DNA of 64,000 nucleotides from Cyclobacterium xiamenense (lineage in GTDB: Bacteria; Bacteroidota; Bacteroidia; Cytophagales; Cyclobacteriaceae): assembly GCF_009467825.1 (NCBI RefSeq), contig NZ_WIOK01000003.1:227927-291926 (forward strand). The letters are read 5' to 3'. The notes below the pieces were generated by a model. It searched no databases and was not told the DNA's origin. It saw only the letters and a program-made list of their open reading frames with translations. A program made the translations under genes and the position numbers. Below are positions 9,668-18,209 of the stretch, piece by piece; the first letter of the stretch is position 1; every line of letters begins with the position of its first letter.

Positions 9668-10441
9668 TCAGATTTTATTCGCTTTTTTTATATACAGTTC
9701 CAGTGCCCCGGTCATGCTTGGGGCATTTGGGAGCGGCGCCTCAATGTCCAGAATCAGGTCCATCTCCTTTACCGCCTGCGCAGTAGTGGGGCCGAAAGCA
9801 GCAATACGCGTCTTACCCTGCTCAAAATCCGGAAAATTCTGGAACAGCGATTTGATACCCGAAGGACTGTAAAATGCCAAAATATCGTATTTTATATCCT
9901 TCAAATCCGATAAATCAGCAGCTACCGTATGATAAATGATGGCTTCGGTGAAATCTATGCCGTTCTTGCTTAAAAAGTCGGGAATGTCTTCTTTTCGAAT
10001 ATCGGAACAGGGAAACAGGTATTTTTCTGATTTGTGCTTTTTGAAAAAGTCAAACAGGTCAGCAGCGGTGCGGTTTCCGACAAACAACTTGCGCTTTCGT
10101 ATGACTATGTATTTCTGGAGGTAGTGGGCCGTTTGTTCCGAGATGCAAAAATACTTCATGTCTGCCGGCATCTCGATCTTCAACTCCTGACAAATGCCAA
10201 AAAAATGATCAATCGCATTCCTACTGGTGAAAATTACAGCCGTGTGTTTTAAAATCTCAATTTTTTGCTTTCTGAAGTCCTTGATGGTTACCGGTTCCAC
10301 CTGAATGAACGGCCTGAAATCAATTTTGATCTTGTATTTTTCAGCCAACTGAAAATAGGGCGAACGTTCGTCCGAGGGTTTTGGCTGCGAAACCAAAATA
10401 CTTCTTACCCGGTTTAATCTGTCTTTTGTTGATTGCGTCAT
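9668..10441 (-). CDS. hemD: Uroporphyrinogen-III synthase
   Basis: HemD closes and inverts the linear tetrapyrrole hydroxymethylbilane to uroporphyrinogen III in haem synthesis, in the cytosol. The 257-residue length suits the two-domain fold. Recognisable features are SILVSQPKPSD near the start, VIFTSRNAIDHFF at about residues 69-81, YLFPCSDIRKEDIPDFL at about 145-161, YDILAFYSPSGIKSLF at about 185-200 and IAAFGPTTAQAVKEM near 213-227. The sequence is divergent, as usual for HemD. It lies 16 bases after the DUF4271 gene and just before the type IX block. hemW, another haem-related gene, is at 14414 on the other strand. Confidence 0.88.
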   Translation of the reverse strand: MTQSTKDRLNRVRSILVSQPKPSDERSPYFQLAEKYKIKIDFRPFIQVEPVTIKDFRKQKIEILKHTAVIFTSRNAIDHFFGICQELKIEMPADMKYFCISEQTAHYLQKYIVIRKRKLFVGNRTAADLFDFFKKHKSEKYLFPCSDIRKEDIPDFLSKNGIDFTEAIIYHTVAADLSDLKDIKYDILAFYSPSGIKSLFQNFPDFEQGKTRIAAFGPTTAQAVKEMDLILDIEAPLPNAPSMTGALELYIKKANKI

Positions 10442-10457
10442 TTTCGTATTTTTTCCT

Positions 10458-11567
10458 TTACCCTAGGAGCAATTTACAAATCACCAAAAAGGGGATCAAT
10501 TCAGAGGTGCAAAGGTAAGAAAATAAATGATAATTATTAAAACCATTTTTTTTGTAAAGCCAGATAGTCAAACCGATAATTCCTAAGGTATAAAGCCCAA
10601 AGAACGAATAATATAAGGCCTCCAAATAAATCCCATCCGGGATCAACTCATTAGCATACAAAACAACCGTCACTGCCAAAACAACCAACAACCCAAAACC
10701 GCTAACCTTTAGCAAATAAAAAAAATGAGGTAGTGCTACCCGCTCCAAATCAAAAATAAACGTATTTATCGCCAACCACATAAACTTAAAAAAGGTCAGC
10801 AACGTAGCCACCAAACTAATAACCAACCAGAGCAATACCATCGTTTCCACGTCTTGGTCAAAGGCGAGCACCGTCAGTTCAACCCCAAATAGATGCATCC
10901 CCAAAAGTGCCATCAACCCTACACCCAGATTGACAACGATCAAGTAAAACAAAAGCTCGGCGGAATAAACCTTCGAAAAACCAACCGACTCCCACAAATC
11001 CTCGAAGGAGAAAATGCCCGCCGGATTCCAGAAAACGCCAAAGATGGTAGGAAATAACAGGCGAAAAAGTGCAATAAAAAACAGCAGCACCAACACGGCT
11101 AAAAAAAAGAAATCCTTTACCCTGTCTGTTTGTCGTGTACTTATCGCTCCGGCTTGCGTGACCGCTTCTGAAAGATCCGAAACGAAAAATCCTTTTTTTA
11201 CCGAAAAATCATCTTGCTCTATACCCTTTTTCCGCGCGGTGAGTTTCACTTTCCCCTCCGCACCTGCCTGGGATAACAGTGCCTCGTTGCTCAAAAATAC
11301 CAGGGTATCTTTTTCCGGAAGTATCCATAAATTGTCTCCAATAAAAAGGCCCGCACCTCTGGGAACGACGATGCGCCAGGAGGCGGCAGCAAACTGCTTC
11401 GTGTCTACCCATACATGCATCGATTCGGTACCTGCCAGCCAGCCCCCCTCCTGCTCCTGTATTTCGGGATCGTAATTAATCAACACCTGCGCACGACCAG
11501 TCTCCGCAAAAAATATCCCGAAAAAAAGGGCAAGCGCTCCCAAAAATAATCGATAGTTTCTCTTCAT
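10458..11567 (-). CDS. DUF4271 domain-containing integral membrane protein
   Basis: The true start is the ATG at 11567, which overlaps the TAA of the upstream BamA-like gene as TAATG; the frame is open further upstream but that part encodes no sensible leader. The 369-residue product has a signal peptide (RLFLGALALFFGIFFAE, then RAQV), an extracytoplasmic region of about 120 residues, and about six membrane helices in the second half, which match DUF4271. The function of the family is unknown. Its tight coupling to a BamA-like gene upstream and hemD downstream (16 bases) suggests a cell-envelope role, but that is inference. Confidence 0.8.
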   Translation of the reverse strand: MKRNYRLFLGALALFFGIFFAETGRAQVLINYDPEIQEQEGGWLAGTESMHVWVDTKQFAAASWRIVVPRGAGLFIGDNLWILPEKDTLVFLSNEALLSQAGAEGKVKLTARKKGIEQDDFSVKKGFFVSDLSEAVTQAGAISTRQTDRVKDFFFLAVLVLLFFIALFRLLFPTIFGVFWNPAGIFSFEDLWESVGFSKVYSAELLFYLIVVNLGVGLMALLGMHLFGVELTVLAFDQDVETMVLLWLVISLVATLLTFFKFMWLAINTFIFDLERVALPHFFYLLKVSGFGLLVVLAVTVVLYANELIPDGIYLEALYYSFFGLYTLGIIGLTIWLYKKNGFNNYHLFSYLCTSELIPFLVICKLLLG

Positions 11568-13306
11568 TAAAAACGACTGGTAAACCCAAAATGAACCCGC
11601 GAATAGGCCACTGTCATCGGCTGATTGGCAGCCTGACCCAACGCATAAACGAAAGTAAAGATCCCCCCGCTGGTTTCCAAACTTAATCCGCCACCGAGGG
11701 CTATTGGCCATTCCTTCGCCTGGCCCGATACGCGGTTTTCCAGCATGCCAATGTCCGAAAACAACAGAAAATAGGATTCGTTGCCTATGTAATACCTCGG
11801 TTCCACCGTCAGGTACGCATACCTGCTTGCGTAAAAGAAATTTTCATTAAACCCACGAATACTTTTCAGCCCACCCAGCCGAAATAAATCGTTTAGGAAC
11901 AAATTGCTATTGTACATGTCTCCTGCATCGAGGGACAATTTGGTGCTGAGCGATTGATTCCATCGAAAATACCGTTGTAGATTGCCCCGCACGTAGTATT
12001 GAAGGGTATTTTGCTGTGCCTCCTCGTACAGTTCCTGTGGGAGGCCGGTATTTTCTACCAGGCGCTTATTTCCTATGCCCAAACGAAGCAAACCCCTCCA
12101 CCCACTTCTCGGCATGAGTATATCGTCCAGATCGCTAAAATCTACAGTAGCACCGTAATTGGTATACCGGTAATCAGCGATTTCAGGCAGCTCACTGGCA
12201 TCGCTGTACCTGCTTACATCCAACAAATCCCCAGCCTGCCGTTTACCAAAGAATGTGAGGTACGTTTTGGCCGCCAGTTGATACCCAACGTGCAGCTCAA
12301 ACTCGCGGTTTAAAAACGTGGTATCCTCTTTCAGAAAGGCAAAGGATATGCCCAAGTCGAGTTGAGAGCCGAATAGAAAAGGCTCCCGACCTGCCACCCG
12401 TAGGTTTTGGGAATATTGGCTAAGCCGCTGCCAATTCAGGGAATAATCCCTGCCTTTTCCAGAAACATTCGCCAGGTGAACATCAAACTGTCCGGTTACC
12501 AACCATTTGTTGGCTTCGATCTCGTTTGGAAGCAAGCCAATTATCCCATCCAGCCGATTGATCTTCCGGTCGTTCACCGGCAAATAAACGGTCGCTTCCT
12601 CATTTTGAAAGGACAATTCCGGAGCCCCGTCCAGACGGAGATAGGGAGTGTTTCGGACTGCGTCCAAAGCTTGGTCTACCCGTTTTTGAGAGAAGGGCTC
12701 TCCAGGGGCCATTCGCAGCTTTCGAGACAGAAACAGTGGTTGGGTCCGGGAATCTCCCGTAATCCGCAGCGTATCAAACGAGATCCAGGGTCCTTTGTCT
12801 ACCTGTAATCCGGCTGCTACCTGATCCTGACTAAGCCGAACACTGTCTAATGATACGGCTATAAAAGGATATCCTGTATTTTGACCGCGATAAAGTATTT
12901 CGTCTATAATGGACCGCAACTCACGAAACCGAAACGGCTTGCCCTGAGTCGGAAACCCCATCCGGGAAGACGACGGTAGCATCCAGGGCTCCAGATTGCC
13001 CCTGCCCAGATACAGCCATGTGTACTGCGGTCCCGCATTCAGAAAAAGGCTTGCTTTCTTTTCCCCAAAAAACTGCAGGGAATCCTCCACGTCTAAAAAA
13101 CCTTCCCATTGAAGAGAATCAATTAGTTTTCTTGAAAAACGATACACTGCCAGGCTATCGGGCAGCTCGTATGTTTCCCGAATGGTGTCCGATCCCTCCG
13201 CTGCAATGGCTACGCTTAGCTGGTAAGCGGTCGTTTGCGCCTTGCCAAAAACGGCAAGTCCCACTAGAGCCCAGCTAAAAATGAGTAGCCGAAAGCTTCT
13301 TACCAA
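11567..13306 (-). CDS. BamA/TamA-like outer membrane protein (POTRA repeats plus beta-barrel)
   Basis: I take the TTG at 13306 as the start, within the upstream stop (TTGGTAA). It gives a 579-residue protein starting directly with a signal peptide (RLLIFSWALVGLAVFGKAQ). The open frame reaches an ATG at 13405, but that would overlap the upstream gene by about 100 bases. The N-terminal half has POTRA-like segments, for example FDTLRITGD and FSQKRVDQALDAVRNTPYL. The C-terminal half is a beta-barrel with SIRGFNENFF, a bacterial surface antigen hallmark, and ends in Phe as outer-membrane proteins do. It is shorter than a housekeeping BamA (about 800 residues), so a TamA-like role in membrane-protein insertion is more likely. 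Confidence 0.83.
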   Translation of the reverse strand: MVRSFRLLIFSWALVGLAVFGKAQTTAYQLSVAIAAEGSDTIRETYELPDSLAVYRFSRKLIDSLQWEGFLDVEDSLQFFGEKKASLFLNAGPQYTWLYLGRGNLEPWMLPSSSRMGFPTQGKPFRFRELRSIIDEILYRGQNTGYPFIAVSLDSVRLSQDQVAAGLQVDKGPWISFDTLRITGDSRTQPLFLSRKLRMAPGEPFSQKRVDQALDAVRNTPYLRLDGAPELSFQNEEATVYLPVNDRKINRLDGIIGLLPNEIEANKWLVTGQFDVHLANVSGKGRDYSLNWQRLSQYSQNLRVAGREPFLFGSQLDLGISFAFLKEDTTFLNREFELHVGYQLAAKTYLTFFGKRQAGDLLDVSRYSDASELPEIADYRYTNYGATVDFSDLDDILMPRSGWRGLLRLGIGNKRLVENTGLPQELYEEAQQNTLQYYVRGNLQRYFRWNQSLSTKLSLDAGDMYNSNLFLNDLFRLGGLKSIRGFNENFFYASRYAYLTVEPRYYIGNESYFLLFSDIGMLENRVSGQAKEWPIALGGGLSLETSGGIFTFVYALGQAANQPMTVAYSRVHFGFTSRF

Positions 13307-14220
13307 ACACCTCTTACCTTCATCGGAAAGGTATAAACCGCATCCATCGCCGTTATAAATAACGTTTTTCTGTCGCCCGCACCAAAACATACATTTGCCG
13401 TCCAATTTGCCTCGATCGGAATGTGCCCGATCTGATCGCCCTTACTATTAAAAATGGTTACGCCTTTTCCTGTTAGGTAGACATTGCCACGGTGGTCAAG
13501 GGTCATACCATCCGAGCCCATTTCCACAAACAATTTCCGATTGGTGAGGTATCCATCCTCCTCAATATCGTACACATAGGTTTTATTATCCCCGATATCC
13601 GCGACGTAAAGTTTTTTTCCGTCCGGTGTACCCACTAGCCCGTTGGGCTTTACCAGATTTTCATCCACCCGAAAAAACTGCAACCCATCGGCACTCAGGT
13701 AATACAAATGCTGCCCGTCTTGCTGCATTTCCGGATCCCTGTCCCAATACTTCCTGGCATATAGTGGATCCGTCAGGTAGATTCCTCCCCGGGGATTGAT
13801 CCACAGGTCATTCGGGCCATTTAGTTTTTTTCCTTTAAAATTCTCAAGAAGCACTTCGTGATTGCCCTCCTTATCAAACGACCACAGCTCGTTTTCCTCG
13901 TCCGCGCAAGCGATCAGGTCCCCCTGCAGGTTAAAGTAAAGGCCATTTGACCTTCCCGAGTTTTCCGAAAAAACCGAGATCTCCCCGGTCGAAAATTTCC
14001 ATTTGTATATCTTGTTGTTCGGCTGATCGGTAAAAAACACGTTGCCTTCACGATCCACCGCGGGTCCCTCCGTAAAGGCATAGCCTTCTCCCACCTTAGT
14101 TACCTGGGCATCTTTGGGGACCAAACTTTTTTTTATGTCTACCTGGGCCAGCGATTGCAAGGCAGCTAGCAGCAGGAAAATCGTCGAATACAGGGCTATT
14201 TTTGAGGGGGTCGTCGTCAT
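13300..14220 (-). CDS. SMP-30/gluconolactonase-family secreted protein
   Basis: This is a predicted periplasmic six-bladed propeller enzyme of the SMP-30/LRE family, which hydrolyses sugar lactones. The ATG at 14220 gives a clean signal peptide (ALYSTIFLLLAALQSLAQ); a longer start at 14274 lies upstream of the -7 promoter element at 14251-14258, which argues against it. Family features are YAFTEGPAVDREGNVFFTD, GRSNGLYFNLQGDLIACAD, LNGPNDLWINPRGGIYLTDP (metal-ligand Glu, Asn and Asp) and GSDGMTLDHRGNVYLT. It is the first gene of the long minus-strand block and overlaps the next gene by a few bases. Its link to the type IX genes may be only positional. Confidence 0.87.
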   Translation of the reverse strand: MTTTPSKIALYSTIFLLLAALQSLAQVDIKKSLVPKDAQVTKVGEGYAFTEGPAVDREGNVFFTDQPNNKIYKWKFSTGEISVFSENSGRSNGLYFNLQGDLIACADEENELWSFDKEGNHEVLLENFKGKKLNGPNDLWINPRGGIYLTDPLYARKYWDRDPEMQQDGQHLYYLSADGLQFFRVDENLVKPNGLVGTPDGKKLYVADIGDNKTYVYDIEEDGYLTNRKLFVEMGSDGMTLDHRGNVYLTGKGVTIFNSKGDQIGHIPIEANWTANVCFGAGDRKTLFITAMDAVYTFPMKVRGVW

Positions 14221-14250
14221 CGTAATTGGGATTGAATGATAAATTTTATC

Positions 14251-14258
14251 CAAAAATA
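14251..14258 (-). promoter_or_regulatory. Bacteroidota -7 element for the SMP-30/hemD/T9SS block
   Basis: The minus strand reads TATTTTTG, an exact match to TAnnTTTG, 31-38 bases upstream of the ATG at 14220. No clear -33 TTTG stands at the ideal spacing. It could drive the whole minus-strand block, though internal promoters are likely too. Confidence 0.5.
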
Positions 14259-14301
14259 AGCCATTTATCAACAAAAACTAAAACCTGATCGCAAGAATCT
14301 T

Positions 14302-14309
14302 TAGCTTTG
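14302..14309 (+). promoter_or_regulatory. Bacteroidota -7 element upstream of hemW
   Basis: TAGCTTTG is an exact match to TAnnTTTG, about 105 bases upstream of the hemW ATG and divergent from the promoter at 14251-14258. The implied leader of about 95 nt contains a small ggatccCAggatcc inverted repeat near 14347-14360. Confidence 0.5.
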
Positions 14310-14413
14310 CAGATCGGTCTCGGAACGAAAGGATCTACTTAGTCAGGATCCCAGGATCCGCCTTGGGAGGAGCCCGGACGAATGCCAATACCCTGTACAA
14401 ACCCCTTGAGCCA

Positions 14414-15538
14414 ATGGCTGGTATTTACGTTCACATTCCCTTTTGCCTGCAAGCCTGCCATTATTGTGACTTCCACTTCAGTACCAACCTGAAAAATACG
14501 TCTGACATGGTGGATGCAATCTGCCGGGAACTGGTCCTCAGAAAATCGTATCTACCCGCAGGCAGTCTCATTGAAACGCTCTATTTCGGAGGGGGAACGC
14601 CCTCTATTTTGCCCACCGAAGCCATCCAGAAAATCTGGAAAACGGTGCAGGAAAATTTCGACTGCCAACTTCAGGAAGTAACGCTGGAAGCCAATCCGGA
14701 TGATCTGGAAGAAGAGAAACTTGACGCCTACCTGAAGATGGGTATCGATCGCCTTAGTATTGGGATACAAAGTTTCAACGAAGAGGTGTTGCGCTTCTAC
14801 AATCGCTCGCACAGCGCTGCCGAATCCCTTACCGCATTGCAAAAAGCCAGAAAGGCCGGATTCAAAAGCCTTTCCATGGACTTGATTTATGGCTTCCCCC
14901 AACCCAATCATGCGATCTGGAAGCAGGACCTGGCCCAAGCCCTGCACGAAGCGCCGAATCATATCAGCGCCTATTGCCTGACGGTAGAGCCAAAGACTGC
15001 GCTTGGGGTTTGGGAAAAAAAAGGAAAATTCAATGCAGCCTCGGAGAATTTTCAGGCAGAACAGTTTGAAATCCTCCAGCAGACGCTTTCTGCGAAAGGC
15101 TATGTGGCCTATGAAATTTCCAACTTTGCCAAAGAAGGTGCTTTTTCCCTGCATAATAGCAACTATTGGAAAGGGGTGCCCTACCTGGGCCTGGGACCTG
15201 CTGCCCACTCGTTTGACGGCAGGAACAGGGGATACAACATTGCCAGCAATCCCCGCTACCTGCGGCATTTACAAGCGGGCCAACTCCCCTTTTCGGAAAC
15301 GAAGCTGTCACGAGAGGACCGCATCAACGAGTACCTGCTGACCTCCTTACGGACCATTTGGGGGGTGCAGCCAGACTATCTGAAAAAAAAATACGATTGG
15401 GACCTGCTCACCGAGCGAAAAGTGATCCTGGAAGACTTACGATCCCGGGGAATGATCCACCAACAAAGCGACCGGGTCACACTGACCGAGTCTGGAAAAT
15501 TACTAGCAGATTACCTGGCAGCAAAGTTATTTTTGTAA
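14414..15538 (+). CDS. hemW: Radical SAM haem chaperone HemW
   Basis: HemW is a radical-SAM protein related to coproporphyrinogen dehydrogenase that binds haem and hands it to target proteins. The ATG at 14414 puts the family motif at the very start: IYVHIPFC, then the CxxxCxxC cluster motif CLQACHYC followed by Asp-Phe. True HemN has a fourth Cys at that Phe position; its absence here indicates HemW. Further landmarks are YFGGGTPSILP, LEANPDDL, GIDRLSIGIQSF and SMDLIYGFPQ. The length of 374 residues is typical. An earlier TTG at 14363 only adds a non-conserved leader. The DUF721 gene follows 23 bases downstream. Confidence 0.93.
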   Translation: MAGIYVHIPFCLQACHYCDFHFSTNLKNTSDMVDAICRELVLRKSYLPAGSLIETLYFGGGTPSILPTEAIQKIWKTVQENFDCQLQEVTLEANPDDLEEEKLDAYLKMGIDRLSIGIQSFNEEVLRFYNRSHSAAESLTALQKARKAGFKSLSMDLIYGFPQPNHAIWKQDLAQALHEAPNHISAYCLTVEPKTALGVWEKKGKFNAASENFQAEQFEILQQTLSAKGYVAYEISNFAKEGAFSLHNSNYWKGVPYLGLGPAAHSFDGRNRGYNIASNPRYLRHLQAGQLPFSETKLSREDRINEYLLTSLRTIWGVQPDYLKKKYDWDLLTERKVILEDLRSRGMIHQQSDRVTLTESGKLLADYLAAKLFL

Positions 15539-15561
15539 GGGTTTCCCCGTATCTTTATCCC

Positions 15562-15876
15562 ATGAAAAAGTATCCTTCAGGAAACCAACGAAACAACCAT
15601 ACCGCTCCACTAAAAGAGGTCTTCGAAGAATTGTTGGAGGCCTACCGCCTCAAGGATACTTTTTCGGAAAAAACCGTCATTCAGGAATGGGAACAGCTCA
15701 TGGGCAAAACCGTAGCTTCCCGAACCCAGCATCTTTCCATCCGCCAAAAAGTACTGTATGCCAAAATCAGCTCCGGGCCGCTAAAAAAAGAGATGATGCT
15801 CAACAAATCAAAAATCCTGCAGCTGATCGAGAGCAAATACGGCAAAGGTGTCGTCAATGACGTGGCTTTTCTGTAA
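15562..15876 (+). CDS. DUF721 domain-containing protein (DciA-related)
   Basis: This 104-residue basic protein belongs to DUF721, the family that includes the replicative helicase loader DciA. The start ATG at 15562 gives MKKYPSGNQRN; the frame is open further upstream but overlaps hemW. The family pattern is visible: PLKEVFEELLEAYRLKDTF, then VIQEWEQLMGKTVASRT, then LYAKISSGPLKKEMMLNKSK and a C-terminal VVNDVAFL. In Bacteroidota this short form is common and its function is not settled. It follows hemW closely and ends before a strong inverted repeat. Confidence 0.82.
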   Translation: MKKYPSGNQRNNHTAPLKEVFEELLEAYRLKDTFSEKTVIQEWEQLMGKTVASRTQHLSIRQKVLYAKISSGPLKKEMMLNKSKILQLIESKYGKGVVNDVAFL

Positions 15877-15922
15877 GCAGGTAAGGTTAAATTCCCCCGT
15901 GGAATGCCGAACGGAAATGGAT

Positions 15923-15969
15923 TTCCGGTAAAACTATCCCCAGATCCGGAAAGTTTTACCGGAATTTTA
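15923..15969. terminator. Inverted repeat between convergent genes, probable terminator
   Basis: ttccggtaaaact (15923-15935) and agttttaccggaa (15952-15964) are perfect complements of 13 bases with a 16-base loop, followed by ttttacc. The hairpin lies between the convergent DUF721 and aldehyde dehydrogenase genes. The T-run is short, so it is a terminator or an mRNA 3' stabiliser. Confidence 0.55.
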
Positions 15970-15989
15970 CCAATACGATGACTTTATCC

Positions 15990-17435
15990 CTACATCCATT
16001 CTCCATCCACTTTTCGGCGAATACCGAGCGGATTGGCTTCCTGCAATGCTTTGGGCAAAAGCGCTTGCGGCATGTCCTGATAGGCGACCGGTCTGACAAA
16101 GCGCTTGATAGCATGCACCCCCACCGAGGTACTCCGGCTATCCGTGGTGGATGGGAAGGGTCCTCCATGCTGCATGGCATGCCCAACTTCTACGCCCGTC
16201 GGAACTCCCTTAAACAATAATCGACCACATTTTTCCTCCAGCAGATTCAAAAAAGCACCGCTTCTTTTCAATTCATTCGGCATGCCCCAAACAGTACAGG
16301 TGAGCTGCCCTTTGAGCTGCTGCGCGAGGGCGATCAGGTCTGCCTCGGACTCGTAGACCACCATGATTCCAAACGGACCAAAGACTTCCTCCTGGAAGGC
16401 ATCCTCCTGCAACCAATCCGAAGCCGATACTTTGGCCAGCGCTGCATTTCCGGTCAATAACTCACCCGGTTCCGATGCCAGTAGCCATTCGATTTCCCGG
16501 GCATGAGACAAGGTCTCCAGGGCCTGGTAGTAATTGTGGCAGATGCCTTCGTGAAGCATGGGCGCAGCAGCCGACTGCTTCAGCTGGCTTACTACTGCCT
16601 TGGAAAAGGCCTGCTCGGTTGATTTGGGAATAAAAATAAGGCCTGGGTTGGTACAAAATTGCCCCACACCCAGCGTAAGGGAGCCTGCATAGGCAGCTGC
16701 TGTCGCTTCAACCTGTTCGGAAAGGTAACTTTCAAACACAAAAATCGGATTCACACTTCCCATTTCTGCAAAAACAGGTATGGGCTGCTCACAGGCATTG
16801 CAGGCATCAAACAGCGCTTTCCCACCACGAAAGGATCCAGTAAAAGCTACCGCCTTTGCCAGGGGATGGGTAGCCAGCAGTTGTCCCGTTTCTATTCCCC
16901 CCTCGATGTGTTGGAAGGTGCCTTTGGGTAGGCCACTTGTGCGCACCGCATTCTTTATAGCCTCGGCCACCATGCGGGAGGTTTCCGGATGCGCCGGATG
17001 CGCCTTGTAGAGGACCGGGCAACCTGCCGCTAAAGCAGAGACCGTATCTCCTCCCGCCGTGGAGAAAGCCAGCGGGAAATTACTGGCACCAAATACCACG
17101 ACAGGACCCAAGGGCCGCAACATACGGCGAATGTCCGGTTTGGGTGCCGGCTTTCGCTCCGGGTCTGCTTGATCGATGGTGGCCTCTACCCAACTTCCCT
17201 CTGCCACTACCTGCGAAAAAAGCCGGATTTGACCAAGGGTACGGCCCAACTCGCCTGTGATTCTTCCCTCTGGCAAATGGGATTCCCGGGCAGCTGTCGG
17301 TATCAGTTCCTCGCGAATCCCATCAATTTGACCGGCCATCTCTTCCAGAAAACCAGCTATCTTATCCTTATCCATTGATTTTAGCAGCAAAAATGCCTGC
17401 TGGGCATCCTGAAAATTAACGGTTACTTGATCCAT
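15990..17435 (-). CDS. NADP-type aldehyde dehydrogenase, 2,5-dioxovalerate (ketoglutaric semialdehyde) dehydrogenase-like
   Basis: The 481-residue enzyme belongs to the aldehyde dehydrogenase branch that oxidises 2,5-dioxopentanoate to 2-oxoglutarate in pentose, hexarate and hydroxyproline catabolism. Seen directly: VVFGASNFPLAFSTAGGDT (cofactor-fold region with the usual Asn), VLYKAHPAHPETS, AVAFTGSFRGGKALF (glycine loop), PVFAEMGSVNPIFV (general-base Glu) and GQFCTNPGL with the catalytic Cys. These phrases are characteristic of the ketoglutaric-semialdehyde branch rather than generic aldehyde dehydrogenases. No dehydratase or epimerase of the pathway lies beside it, so the substrate is inferred from family only. 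Confidence 0.85.
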   Translation of the reverse strand: MDQVTVNFQDAQQAFLLLKSMDKDKIAGFLEEMAGQIDGIREELIPTAARESHLPEGRITGELGRTLGQIRLFSQVVAEGSWVEATIDQADPERKPAPKPDIRRMLRPLGPVVVFGASNFPLAFSTAGGDTVSALAAGCPVLYKAHPAHPETSRMVAEAIKNAVRTSGLPKGTFQHIEGGIETGQLLATHPLAKAVAFTGSFRGGKALFDACNACEQPIPVFAEMGSVNPIFVFESYLSEQVEATAAAYAGSLTLGVGQFCTNPGLIFIPKSTEQAFSKAVVSQLKQSAAAPMLHEGICHNYYQALETLSHAREIEWLLASEPGELLTGNAALAKVSASDWLQEDAFQEEVFGPFGIMVVYESEADLIALAQQLKGQLTCTVWGMPNELKRSGAFLNLLEEKCGRLLFKGVPTGVEVGHAMQHGGPFPSTTDSRSTSVGVHAIKRFVRPVAYQDMPQALLPKALQEANPLGIRRKVDGEWM

Positions 17436-17690
17436 TTTTGTTGTACGGGTTTATGTGGTTTAAAAAAAGTCGCTGCTGCCCGGCCTGGGGTCGGGTGCAT
17501 TGATCAGGTCAAGTTACAGGTTATTCGTGGCAGAAACAAAAAAACCCGGAGAATACCCCTCTCCCCGACCAGCGAGCCCGCTTCCCTTTTCGTTGAATTG
17601 CCATTCCCTTGAAAATACGGGTGGGTATTGATAAATTTGCTGGTAAAACCGTATAACCCAAACCACAAGCCTCCTAACCACTCCCGCTCC

Positions 17691-18209
17691 ATGAATTCCC
17701 AGCTTTCCCTACCGGATAACTCCCTTCGCCTGATCAACCATTTTGAACCAGGCGATGTTGGAGGCATTATCGCACTGCATGGCAAGCACTACTACAAGGA
17801 GTTTGGTTTTGGATTGGGCTTCGAAAAATACGTTGCCCGGACCTTTGCCGAATTTGTTAGCCAATTTCAAGAAGGCAAGGACCAGGTCTGGATAGCGAAA
17901 GCCGGAGAAGATATCAAAGGATGCATCGCGTTGGTTCACCGGGATGCCCAAACGGCCCAACTTCGGTATTTTATCACCCGTCCGGACTACCGGGGAAGAG
18001 GCTTGGGAAAGCAACTCTTTCAGTTATGCATGGACCATATCTGCATGCGCGGCTACTCACGGGCGTATTTATGGACAAGTGCCAACCTTACCACGGCTGC
18101 CGGCTTGTACCGAAAGGCGGGATTCCAAAAGACCGAGGAAAGGCATTCCAGTAGTTTTGGTGTCCCCATGGTGGAACAAAAATACATCTGGGAGGCAACC
18201 CGACGGTAA
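17691..18209 (+). CDS. GNAT-family N-acetyltransferase
   Basis: A 172-residue acetyl-CoA-dependent acetyltransferase of the GNAT fold. The ATG at 17691 is chosen; an earlier one at 17628 adds a leader without similarity to the fold. The acetyl-CoA loop is ITRPDYRGRGLGKQLF (R-x-x-G-x-G), followed by a hydrophobic helix, SRAYLWTSANLTTAAGLY and GFQKTEERHS, the usual motif B and C-terminal strand. The region AALHGKHYYKEFGFGLGFE-like near the N-terminus resembles the single-domain relatives of MarR-GNAT fusions. The substrate is unknown, and the neighbours give no hint. Confidence 0.83.
   Translation: MNSQLSLPDNSLRLINHFEPGDVGGIIALHGKHYYKEFGFGLGFEKYVARTFAEFVSQFQEGKDQVWIAKAGEDIKGCIALVHRDAQTAQLRYFITRPDYRGRGLGKQLFQLCMDHICMRGYSRAYLWTSANLTTAAGLYRKAGFQKTEERHSSSFGVPMVEQKYIWEATRR

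Noticed and set aside
14363..14413. Upstream TTG start for hemW
   Set aside because: It adds 17 residues without similarity; the conserved IYVHIPFC segment begins just after the ATG at 14414.
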